A program made the translations under genes and the position numbers. The notes beneath the pieces are model-generated. The model was given only the letters and a program-made list of their open reading frames with translations. It was not told the origin of the DNA and made no database searches. Source: Hemicordylus capensis (lineage: Eukaryota > Chordata > Lepidosauria > Squamata > Cordylidae). From it: 64,000 nucleotides of DNA. Shown piece by piece: positions 52,834-61,972 of this stretch (position 1 is the stretch's first letter; the number at the start of each line of letters is the position of its first letter). The stretch is from contig NC_069659.1 in the NCBI RefSeq assembly GCF_027244095.1, forward strand, positions 342,468,750-342,532,749. Reading direction: 5' to 3'.

Positions 52834-53855
52834 GTCTTTTGCTCATGAACATAACATTTTTTTAATAATGCACATGCAATTATATTTTAAAACAAAGAAA
52901 TCATACCTATGGAAGATCTAGAGTGGATAATGTGTTTTCATTCTTTGCCCATCCGATGTACATTTACTTGAGAGTAAGCCCCAATGAACACAGTGGGGAA
53001 ATAAACATTAATAGGATTGTACTGTTGGGCTTTTAAAAAACTAATTTAGAAATATCAATATATGACTCAGTCATAATCCAGTTGGTTGTAATAATTTCCT
53101 TTTGTTTCTGTTCTTAAATTTTGTATTTAATCTTTGATCGAAAATAAAGATTGATTTTGAATATATTTTGAGTATATTACTCAGTTCAGAAGATAAAAAA
53201 TGTAGTTTGGCTAAATGTGAAAAACTTTGTAAAGCAAACACAAGTAATACACCAGATGCAATAAGGAGCAATTGTGTGTTCTGTTTTTCAGAGGAAATGA
53301 ACTGGCTGGTTGATATGGCTGCAGGAGTAAATTCTCATAAGCTGTGTAATAGCGACAGTCTTGTCTTTTAGCCTCTGGCTGAGTCCTCGGGACTTTTTTT
53401 TTTTCCTGCCAGAGATTGGTGTCAGCGCTTTCAAACATGACTGAGGTTAATACATTTATTAACCCATCTCCAATGATGATTTCCTGCCTTCCTCATTCTA
53501 CTTACTGGTACCCTGAGTTCCAGGCACTCAAAATGCTTCTAAATCCCCAATATCCACTGAATTACAATTGTAGAACAAAAAGTGGAATGCCTCTCATTGC
53601 TGACCTTGAATATTACTTCCCCACCAGCCGCATTTAGCCAATATGCCACTGTGGATTGCTGAGGATCAGAATTTGAAAAGTAATAACCAGATGACATATT
53701 TTGTTGTGAACTAGACTGTACAGAGAATTGATGGAATTGTAAGCAGCTAAATTGATATCTACGTCAACAACTGGCCCAGAGGCAGGACCATGGGCCCACC
53801 AGCCCTCACACAGGTCAACAGATATTTTCCAGAACAACATGTGTTGTAGATAAGG
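52834..53855. other. Unique-looking; one splice-like acceptor, no exon supported
   Basis: At 52950-53035 GAGAGTAAGCCCCAATGAAC and ATAGGATTGTACTG are a worn short hAT-like repeat. A 67-codon plus frame at 53168-53371 follows a decent acceptor (GTGTTCTGTTTTTCAG) but has no good donor or recognised domain. Confidence 0.35.
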
Positions 53856-54307
53856 GGCCATTTCAGATGTCATGCAGAACCTCAGTTAGAATTGGGCTCT
53901 GCAGAACATCTCTGAGCCTCAGGAATGTGCACTCCCCTTCCATCTCTATGTCTGGATGGAACAAAGGATCTACTACTGAACTCGGTTAAATTAAGCTGAG
54001 ATCAGCTGTGCCATCCAAACTCACCAATCTCTGTTTATTGTAATCTACTTGCTTCAAATAACCCAAGAGCCATACACAAGGTTTGAAGTGGGTACAGATC
54101 TCTGGTTATCTGAAGCAAGTAGGTTAGAATAAGCCGAGAGACTGGTGGGTTCAGACTACATGACCAATCTTAGCCCATGTTAACCTAAATTGGAATTAGA
54201 TGCTGGTTTGGAGATGGGAATGGGAGCAGGGTGCATGTTCCTAAGGCACAGGGCTGTTGCACAGAGCCTGGCTCTCTGAGATTTCATGTGACATCTGAAT
54301 CGGCCTC
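53856..54307. repeat. Foldback MITE, about 450 bp, folds along nearly its whole length
   Basis: Outer ends GGGGCCATTTCAGATGTCAT and GTGACATCTGAATCGGCCTC are inverted repeats. Inner arms CACCAATCTCTGTTTATT, CTACTTGCTTCAAATAACC face GGTTATCTGAAGCAAGTAGG, AATAAGCCGAGAGACTGGTG. No coding frame and no recognised family. Confidence 0.65.
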
Positions 54308-54390
54308 TGGAGTGTTGTGTCGCAAAGACTGCAGGTTACCCTGCTTGAAACACACCTGTAATTACTCAACTATATTGTGTTTACTTGAGT

Positions 54391-54417
54391 CATATGAATA
54401 GCGGGGCTATTCATATG
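54391..54417. repeat. Perfect 12-bp hairpin at an element boundary
   Basis: CATATGAATAGC and GCTATTCATATG are exact reverse complements separated by GGG. The right arm is the terminal sequence of the element at 54403. Confidence 0.85.
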
Positions 54418-54851
54418 ACTGGGCAGATGGAGGGGGAGAAGGCAGGGTGCATCCTACCTTCCCCTAGATGACCGTTGCACAAGCCATTTGCCCACACAGC
54501 CAGGAGCAGCACGGATGACAATCTGCTCTGTTCCAAGCAGCACAGGTAAACAGAGGCCAGGACTTATTGTTCCGGCCTCTGAGAATCCCAAAGTGCACTG
54601 CGAACTGAGTTCAGTACACTGAGGGATTTCCCCAGGGGACAGGTGCTCTGGGCAACCAGTCCCTTGCAAGCAGCTCGTACTGACATATGATCCCGGGAGC
54701 TGGGTTAAGGGCACATTTGCACCCTTTACCTCGGCTAAGAGCTGGGCTTTGGCACTGGGTTTAGTGCTACAGAACCACCGGGATCCACACGGATCCTGGC
54801 AATTCCCATGGGCAGCCAAGCCCAGACTTGGCTGCTCATGAGAACAGCCTC
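54403..54851. mobile_element. GGCTATTC-superfamily element, divergent subfamily
   Basis: Left GGGGCTATTCATATGACTGG, right GCTCATGAGAACAGCCTC. The interior differs from copies A-H except for a few blocks (AACCACCGGGATCC, TTAAGGGCACATTTGCACCC). A 150-codon minus frame across it is not conserved in other copies. Confidence 0.5.
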
Positions 54852-55557
54852 TAGGTTTCTTTCCCAAGTTCTTTGATGTTAGAAATTGGGAGGTCGTCTG
54901 GCTCACAACCTGAAATCATTGGCAGTACATTCTGGACAGACAACATATTTTTTTCATGCTCTATATAAGTAATTCATGGAATTCACCATGCGGCAATGGC
55001 TGTTGGTTTAGATGCCTTTAAAGGGAGATATGGCAAATTCATTGATGGCTATTAAATGTACTGGATGCTCCATTAGTTCAACATTTTGTGAATAAGTCTC
55101 ATTCACCGGATGATCTCAGGTTTTTTGTTTTATTTAAATATTCACCATGTTCCTTTGAGAAGCAGGATATTCAGAGGATTCTTCTCCAAAAAGAAGCTTG
55201 ATTATCTACAAGTTTAGAACATGCTCACCTACAAGGTTAAATGTTAATTGTGGTTTTTCTAGTTTTTTATAGTAGATATATGTGGTTGATTACTGTTTGA
55301 GAGTATAGAACATATTGAGTATATTCCCTCCACCTGTTGTTAAGTGGATGATTCAGCTGTGGTATATTTAACCTCGAGTGTGCTTTGAGCTCACTAAGGA
55401 GGTAAGCATGCTCGTGCAGACATTTGTTATGTACTGCTTGATAGAGCAAGGCTGTTCCGGATATAAGGTTTGTTTTGCTGAGGTTGAAAGAGTAGATTGT
55501 TTATTTTGGATGTACATTGTGTCAATACTTTTCATTTATATATAGATATGATGTACC
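54852..55557. other. Unique-looking AT-rich sequence
   Basis: Nothing recognised. AAGGGAGATATGGCAAATTC, followed by ATTGATGGCT, here (55020) recurs at 57673-57700 beside a CR1 end, so this part probably holds a CR1-related scrap. Confidence 0.35.
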
Positions 55558-56330
55558 TGTCCCCAGACCCTGTCCCCAAAAGACACAGAGACATAGAGTT
55601 GGGTGAAAGAGGCACAACTTTTATTAACCAATAACAGAAGGCATAGCGGACTGGAACACAGGGCAGATTAATCACCCCTAAACAACAGTGCAGGCCTAAC
55701 CAGGCCGGGTTAGGACTCTGTCGTCCTTCACCACGCCTTTCAGGGTGACACACCCTGGCTCAGGAAATAGGCAGGTGTAACCTGCCCGTCTCCTTCAAAA
55801 CCAACCCCCTTAGAAAAGAGGGCCTGGATACTTCTAGGGCTAGTGAAGTCCTGAAGCCAGTTTCGTGGCAAACCATTATCCCTGGGAGAAACAAATCACA
55901 AGGGAGCATTTGATCAATCCACCTCTTAAATATCCAAAGGTGCTCACCGATGTTCTATCCCTCAAATTACCACCCAGCCCACACTGTTCCTGCCATGTCA
56001 TGACCTTCCTAACTCCAACTAAACCCCAGCACAGAATGGAGTAGGCAAACAAACAAACAAACAACCCAACAGTGGCCAATGCGTTGAGAGGAAATAATTC
56101 CTACTCAGCCCCCCGAAGGGCGACCAGTCTCTAGACCCACTCTGCACCAGGGAAGGGAGGGTGGGGGATGCCTGGCCCGAACTGAGAGTTTGGGGTGGGG
56201 ACCACACAGCCAATGGTCCAAGCCCTGCCCCAAACTCTTCCCGCCTAATGGGCTTCCTTTTGGGGCCTTGTGTGGAGCGTGGCTGGGACAAATCGCCCTC
56301 CCCTCCGCACAAAGCCAAGGGGTGGGGCAT
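55558..56330 (-). mobile_element. Possible LTR fossil, minus strand
   Basis: Read on the minus strand: GC-rich start, a GGATATTTAAGAGG TATA-like site near 55925, then TTGGTTAATAAAAGTTGTGC as a poly(A) signal near 55622, and a short tail ending GGGGACAGGGTCTGGGGACA. That order fits an LTR of the gypsy or retrovirus type. No second copy, primer-binding site or genes were found, so family and age are unknown and the ends approximate. Confidence 0.35.
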
Positions 56331-56447
56331 TCTGAAGAAGATTGTTTAGAAACTGGTGAGATAACCTAGGACACCTGTAAAGGGATTTATATTTATTATA
56401 TTTATATTTCCAGTTTGTGAAGAATGAAGACATGTTTTGGCATCTCC

Positions 56448-57485
56448 AGCTTTGAAGTACTTTGCATGATACTAAATTCTTTCGGGTAGTGAAATCCAGA
56501 ACTGATTGTGAAGAGCTCCAAAAGGATCTCTCCAAACTGGGGGAGTGGGCGATAAAGTGGCAAATGCGGTTCAGTATTGGCAAGTGTAAAGTGATGCACA
56601 TTGGGATGAAAAACCCCAACTTCAAGTATATGCTGATGGGATCTGAGCTGTCGGTGACTGACCAGGAGAGGGATCTTGGGGTCGTGGTGGACAGCTCATT
56701 GAAAGTGTCGACTCAATGTGCGGCAGCTGTGAAAAAGGCCAATTCCATGCTGGGGATCATTAGGAAGGGGATTGAAAATAAAACAGCTAATATTATAATG
56801 CCCTTATACAAAAATATGGTGTGGCCACACCTGGAGTACTACGTACAATTCTGGTCACCACATCTAAAGAAGGACATTGTAGAACTGGAAAAGGTGCAGA
56901 AGAGGGCAACCAAGATGATCAGAGGCCTAGAGCACCTTTCTTATGAGGCAAGGCTACATGACCTGGGTCTTTTTAGTTTAGAAAAAAGATGACTGAGGGG
57001 AGACATGATAGAGGTCTATAAGATCATGCATGGTGTGGATAAAGTGGAGAGAGAGAAATTCTTCTCCTTCTCCCATAACACTAGAACCAGGGGTCATCCC
57101 ATGAAATTGATTGCCAGGAAATCTAGGACCAACAAACGGAAGTATTTTTTCACACAACGCATAATCCACTTTTGGGATTCTCTGCCACAAGATGGGGTGA
57201 CAGCCAATGACCTGGATGGCTTTAAGAAGGGTTTGGACGACTTCATGGAGGAGAGGTCTATCATCGGCTACTAGCTGGAGGGCTAAAGGCCACCTCCAGC
57301 CTCCAAGGCAGGATGCCTTTGAGTACCAGTTGCAGGGGAGTAACAGCAGGAGGGAGGGCATGCCCTCAACTCCTGCCTGTGGCTTCCAGTGGCTTCTGGT
57401 GGGCCACTGCGAAACAGGATGCTGGACTAGATGGGCATTCTTGGGCCTGATCCAGCAGGGCTGTTCTTATGTTCTTGTGTTCATG
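56448..57485 (+). mobile_element. CR1-family LINE, 3' part of ORF2, well preserved
   Basis: A 177-codon frame (56462-56992) encodes RT thumb and C-terminal domain residues: FFRVVKSRTDCEELQKDL, WQMRFSIGKCKVMHIG, ERDLGVVVDSSLKVSTQC, LYKNMVWPHLEYYVQFW, KRATKMIRGLEHLSYEARL. A single in-frame TGA after SLEKR separates it from the last 89 codons (57005-57274; RKYFFTQRIIHFWDSLPQDG, LDGFKKGLDDFMEERSI). The 3' UTR ends GGGCCTGATCCAGCAGGGCT and GTTCTTATGTTCTTG. 5'-truncated, with few other breaks, so the youngest LINE in the window. Confidence 0.9.
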
Positions 57486-57699
57486 TTCTGTCCTCCAGCT
57501 GTAAAGATTTGGTCTTGAACTTTTTGTACATTCACATTTTCTACTTGTATTTTTGCATTTGTTGTATTTTGCTGATTCTGTTCATTTATAGACATTCTTC
57601 GTGTGCATGTTTAATATATCTTGACTTTGCTTAAGGTTGTTTCATGGATCTCTGTTTATACACTGGTTTAAAAAGGGATATGGCAAATTCATTGATGGC

Positions 57700-57862
57700 T
57701 AAATGACAGCTAAATGGAACCTCCATGTTCAGAAGCAGTGGGATGGATGGTGCCTTCAATCTCTGCTTGTTGACGTCTCAGAAACATGTAGCTGGCCACT
57801 GTTGAAAACAGGATACTGGACTAAATGGACTCAACAGGATTCTTCTTATATTCTTATGAAAC
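57700..57862 (+). mobile_element. CR1 3' end fragment
   Basis: GGCCACTGTTGAAAACAGGA, TACTGGACTAAATGGAC and ATTCTTCTTATATTCTTATG form a CR1 3' terminus. Only about 160 bases are present. Confidence 0.65.
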
Positions 57863-58190
57863 GGGGAAATGGGGAGAGGATAGACATGCTATAAAAGGTG
57901 AAGTGAGGATCAGGTGGCAAAGGCTTGAGTAAAGAAATAGATGGGGATAAAGAAATAGTAAAGTCTGAGAGCAGGGAACATCATAAGGTCTGGTGGCAGG
58001 CCATTCCAGAGGTGTTGCAGTGAGAGTGAAAAAGGATGGAGACACAAGGCTGAAGATAAAGCTTTTGATATGTAAAAAAGTACCCCTAGAATGAAGAGAG
58101 CATAAGGAGACAGAAAAGAAAGGTAGTCTGGCGTGAGATAATATCAGCATTTCTGAACAAGAAGTTTGAGGTGAATGCAATAAATATGGC
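57863..58190. other. No recognised feature
   Basis: Purine-rich, unique-looking. Confidence 0.35.
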
Positions 58191-58192
58191 AG

Positions 58193-58280
58193 GAATTTTC
58201 TGCCTTGGGTCCCCAGATGTTGTTGGACTACAACTCCCAACATCCCCAGCCACAACAACCAAAGGTCCAACAACAGCTGA
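58193..58280. repeat. Short hAT-like repeat, GTTGTTGGACTACAACTCCC body
   Basis: GGGTCCCCAGATGTTGTTGG, then CAACTCCCAACATCCCCAGC and a facing GGTCCAACAACAGCTG. It abuts the next SINE head. Confidence 0.6.
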
Positions 58281-58284
58281 GGAG

Positions 58285-58836
58285 GAGAGCTGATCTTGTA
58301 CAGCATGAAGTGTTCCCTTTGCTAAGCTGGGTCCACCCTGGTTTGCATTTGAATGGGAGATTACATGTGTGAGCACATCCTTTAGGGGATGGGGCTGCTC
58401 TGGGAAGAGCACTTGCATGCTTGCATGCAGAAGGTCACAAGTTCCCTTCCTGGCATATCCAAGATACAAATACAAAGAATATCTATATACCGCTTTGCAA
58501 CAAAAATTAGATACATAGATATGTATGAATGAATGAATGAATGAATGAAAATGACTCCCTGTTCCCAAAGGGCTCACAATCTAAAAAACGAAACATAAGA
58601 TAGACATCAGCAACAGCCACTGAAGGGATGTTGTGCTGTGCTGGGGATGGAGAGGACTACTTGCTCTCCCCCTGCTAAATAAAGGTTTTTAAAGTTGACT
58701 CTTTGCTTAGTTAGCACGGAACTGAGAGAGACTCCTGCCTGCAACCTTGGAGAAGCCACTGCTAGTCTGTGTAGACAATACTGAGCTAGATGGACCAATG
58801 GTCTGGCTCTGTATAAGACAGCTTCCTATGTTCCTA
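58285..58836 (+). mobile_element. 5S-like composite SINE, split by a type V retroposon
   Basis: Left part 58285-58465: GAGAGCTGATCTTGTACAGC, TAAGCTGGGTCCACCCTGGT, GAATGGGAGATTACATG and the full tRNA-like segment GCATGCTTGCATGCAGAAGG. Right part 58717-58836: ACTGAGAGAGACTCCTGCC to GCTTCCTATGTTCC. This copy retains a longer tRNA-like segment than the others. Confidence 0.75.
58466..58716 (-). mobile_element. Type V retroposon, full length, inside the SINE
   Basis: On the plus strand: TATATACCGCTTTGCAAC, (ATGA)n at 58524-58548, CCCAAAGGGCTCACAATC, CAGCAACAGCCACTGAAGGG, CTCTCCCCCTGCTAAAT and GACTCTTTGCTTAG. With the SINE halves closed around it, both ends of this roughly 250-bp unit are defined. 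Confidence 0.65.
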
Positions 58837-58914
58837 TAATGAAATCCAGTTTTACCTCCTTGACTTTTTTTTTAAAAAAATAAGTGAATATATACTGTGC
58901 TCTGATTCACTCAT

Positions 58915-58990
58915 GCCAAGGGTGGTTAACTTGAGGTCCTCCAGTTGCTGTTGGACTACAACGCCCATCATCCCAAGCACCATTTGCAGC
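58915..58990. repeat. Short hAT-like repeat fragment
   Basis: GGTCCTCCAGTTGCTGTTGG then ACTACAACGCCCATCATCCC. The right half is missing. Confidence 0.5.
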
Positions 58991-59142
58991 TGCAGGAGCT
59001 CAAGCTATAGAAAAGGAGTAGGTGAGTAAAGTTCCCCCAGGAGGACAGGAGCTCTAATGGTGAGAAGTGTGAATAAGTGAATTCCCCCCCTAACAGCCCT
59101 GCTTTTAGATGTGCTAGTAGAGTGGCTTGATGAAGTAGGAGA

Positions 59143-59417
59143 GGAGAGCTGGTCTTGTGGTAGCAAGCATGACTTGTCCCCATAGCTAAGCAGGGTCTGC
59201 CCTGGTTGCATATGAATGGGAGACTAGAAGTGTGAGCTCTGTAAGATATTCCCTTCAGGGGATGGAGCCGTTCTGGGAAGAGCAGAAGGTTCCAAGTTCC
59301 CTCCCTGGCTTCTCCAAGATAGGGCTGAGAGAGATTCCTGCTGCCAGTCTGTGAAGACAATACTGAGCTAGATAGACCAGTGGTCTGACTCAGTATGTGG
59401 CAGCTTCCTATGTTCCT
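59143..59417 (+). mobile_element. 5S-like composite SINE, full length, uninterrupted
   Basis: GAGAGCTGGTCTTGTGGTAG, TAAGCAGGGTCTGCCCTGGT, TATGAATGGGAGACTAGAAG, CTCTGGGAAGAGC-like arm, CTCCAAGATAGGGCTGAG and GGCAGCTTCCTATGTTCC. The best single reference for the family in this window. The 5S-like part aligns with 5S box A, the intermediate element and box C in order. Confidence 0.8.
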
Positions 59418-59429
59418 AAATTTCACCAA

Positions 59430-59930
59430 CATAGCAATCTCCCCTGAAGAGGAGTCAGATCAGCTGAATAGGTCAACTTTTAGCAGAAAAAAAGGATGAG
59501 AAGCTGATTCACAACACATGTTCATTTTCAACAGAAGCACCTCCAAGGAAAGAGGCCAGCAGAAAACAGCCCTTGAATACTCTAGGGAGATCCACAAAGC
59601 TCCTTGTGTCACTTTAATTAGACAGCGCTAAATATGAACTCATATGGTAATGGTAATATTTATTCACTCTTGCTAATTCCTCTGAGTCTAGTAGCCCAAG
59701 ATACATTGTCCCTGAAATGGAAGCTGTTCTATTGGATATCACAGCTGCATTAATTAAAATATCTAAGAATGGAAACGCAGCACTCCTGTTTTAAATGTCG
59801 CCAGTTTCAGTATTCAGAATGTACATTTCACCGCTGAAAATGGGAAACACATTTGGGGGCTTGTAACTTTCTGATTCAAATGTCATGGCTCATTACCTGA
59901 AGGCCAGACTGCACATTCATTCAAACATAT
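59430..59930. other. Second candidate conserved noncoding block
   Basis: About 500 bases with no transposon ends or simple repeats and an even, complex composition (for example ACTTTAATTAGACAGCGC, CAGCTGCATTAATTAAAAT, ATTACCTGAAGGCC). Homeodomain-like TAATTA cores occur several times. An impression only. Confidence 0.25.
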
Positions 59931-59994
59931 GCACCTGTTTGTTTGTCTTAAAAATCACGTGTGGGAGGCCCAATCTGGATTGTGTTGGGGTGAG

Positions 59995-60142
59995 CAGGGC
60001 TGTCCTTAGGACCGGGTAAACAGGGCAACCGCCCTGGGCCCTGCTGTTTCAACCCCCCTTAGAATTAACTAGAAGGGGGCCCTGCACTGGCTGATTTGCC
60101 CCGGGACCAGTGCCCCGCCAGGGCTCTCTAAGGACAGCCCTG
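59995..60142. mobile_element. Short hAT-like MITE, 148 bp, perfect 15-bp inverted ends
   Basis: CAGGGCTGTCCTTAG at the left is exactly inverted at the right (CTAAGGACAGCCCTG). The flanking octamers GGGGTGAG and GGAAGAAG agree at only 5 of 8. The GC-rich interior (GCCCTGGGCCCTGC) has no coding capacity. Confidence 0.65.
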
Positions 60143-60670
60143 GGAAGAAGGGTTGCTTTTGCACCCACGATTATCCCAGTAGAGATAGAGGCCCTTTCCT
60201 GCAAGTATTTGGCACCAATGGGAGTTTTTCTCCCTGATCAAAAGCAGAGGCTGGTTTGGTTTGGGACCACAATGGGAGAAAAAGGTTAAAGCTCCCTCCT
60301 TCTGCCAAGGTCCCAATCCACATTGGATACTCCACCCAGGCTATTTAAGAAAACACAACAAGCTTGGAACTGCATAGCACATGCTTGAAATAACATCTAG
60401 CCTGGCCCTTAGGATAGCAACTTACACGAACTGGATGACACAACATTACGCACAAGATCGAATGTAACATTTGTGCAGTTTCCTGTGAGCACCTTTAGGC
60501 AGGTGCAAAGATGTGCAGAGTTGTGTAAAAGTGGGGCCATTATATAGAATGGTCTCACTGTCACACAACTCTGTTTACACAACTTTTTTGCTTGGCAAGA
60601 GCAACCTGAACTGCACAAGTGTTACATCCCACCATGTGCAGTAGGATTCCTGCGAACTGAGCAACGAGGC
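60143..60670. other. No recognised feature
   Basis: Unique-looking; no ends or supported frames. Confidence 0.35.
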
Positions 60671-61289
60671 GAGGGGTGTGCACAAACTGTTTGACCGCAG
60701 ACCAGTCCGCCATGAACTGAGCTGGTTCAATGGTCCAATCATGAACCAGGCTGGCCTTCAGGAAAGGCATTCCAGTCCAAGCTTGGACCAAATCCAGACC
60801 AGTTAGCAGCAGATTGGTTTGGTGGTTCAAGTGGCTGTGCTTGTAAAGGGCAATCTGGAGAGGATTTCCTTTTACAAGCAAAGGGGAATCCTGGCTTGAA
60901 AAGGCTTCTAAAGGGCGGCGGCGGGGGAGGGAGCGAGAGAGAATCTTTCAAAGTAGATGAAGGTGTTTACCGTACAGTGGCTGGGCCGCCACCAGTCCTC
61001 AAAGCTCCCCTGATGTAAACCCAGTATGCAGTGCTCCTCCAGCAGGTTCCAGAACTGACCTTGCCTCCGTGCATGTGTGGAAGCCATCTGTGTGACCTCC
61101 ACACATGCGCGGAGGCCAGGTCACATCTGGAACTGTATTGCTGCCGTGTAGGCAAGTTGCTGGGGGGAGCATCCCACACTTGGTTGGTTACAGGGGGGCT
61201 TTGAGGAGTGGCAGTGGCCACTGCCAGACTAGTAAGCACCTTACATCAACTTCTAAAGGTGCCCTCTCACCACCACCACCCCCGGCCAC
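60671..61289. mobile_element. hAT-type MITE, left end and core
   Basis: GAGGGGTGTGCACAAACTG is the family's left terminus with a changed first base. The core contains CATGTGTGGAAGCCATCTG facing CCTCCACACATGCGCGGAGG, as in other GC-rich copies. No right terminus occurs before the next left terminus at 61290. Confidence 0.55.
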
Positions 61290-61465
61290 TAGGAATGTGG
61301 ACAAATTGATTTTTTTTATTTGTTTTGTGCCCAAATCAAATCACCTCTGATTTGTTTTCTTTCCAAATCTGTCACCCTGAATCACCCCAGATTTCATTTG
61401 GATTTGATTCAGTTGGATTTGGATCACTCATAGAGGTCCTACGGGTACCATATTTGGGTGGTGGG
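61290..61465. mobile_element. hAT-type MITE, left half, interrupted by a copia element
   Basis: Starts TAGGAATGTGGACAAATTG and continues with AAATCAAATCACC and GGATTTGATTCAGTTGG repeats like the AT-rich copy at 15451. It stops at the LTR at 61466; the remainder should lie beyond the 5' LTR outside the window. Confidence 0.65.
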
Positions 61466-61950
61466 TGTTGGAAATTCTCTGTGGTGAGAGAATCCCTTTT
61501 TCAATATAGCAGAGTGCACAGAGGCACAAACACAGCGGATTTAGTTATGCATGCATGTGTGCTAAGAGTAAAGTAACTTGGAGCCAATTGCTTGTTTCAA
61601 ATCAATATAAAAGGTATTTATTAAGGAACTCCATTCTAGATAGGAAAGTGAGGATTTAGGATCTCTAATCTATCTATCTAAATGGATGCAGATGGATTCA
61701 CCATCTTCTCTGCACATATGGTGCAGGGCAAGAGACTTGCCATGTTGCAAGGTCAACAGCCAGGTAGGAAGAGAGAGAAGGAGGAAGGAAGTTGAATCCC
61801 CTAAGATTAGCAATCTACATTTCAAAGGGATAGCATCAGAGCAGCAGGAAGTGATGACCAAATGTCTTTGACCTTCTAGCCCTCTGACTTACTAGTCTGT
61901 CCTCCACTGTCTGAGGCAAAGAGACAGCGCAAAGTCCTTTCCTTCCAACA
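61466..61950 (-). mobile_element. 3' LTR of a Ty1/copia retroelement
   Basis: 485 bp bounded by TGTTGGAA and TTCCAACA, the short inverted ends typical of copia LTRs. On the minus strand a purine-rich tract (GAGAGGGGG) directly precedes it, and an AATAAA signal lies at 61617-61622. The 5' LTR is outside the window, so LTR divergence and age cannot be judged here. Confidence 0.8.
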
Positions 61951-61972
61951 CCCCCTCTCGTTGTCTCGTGAC

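Noticed and set aside
53168-53371. Exon following the acceptor near 53291
   Set aside because: No adequate donor follows, the frame begins upstream of the acceptor, and the peptide has no recognised domain.
54454-54906. 150-codon minus-strand frame
   Set aside because: It lies in a GGCTATTC-type element and extends past its end. No conservation with relatives, no recognised motif.
59143-59260. 5S rRNA gene
   Set aside because: Only parts of the 5S sequence match, embedded in a repeated SINE with a different head and tail; no terminator-bounded 120-base unit.
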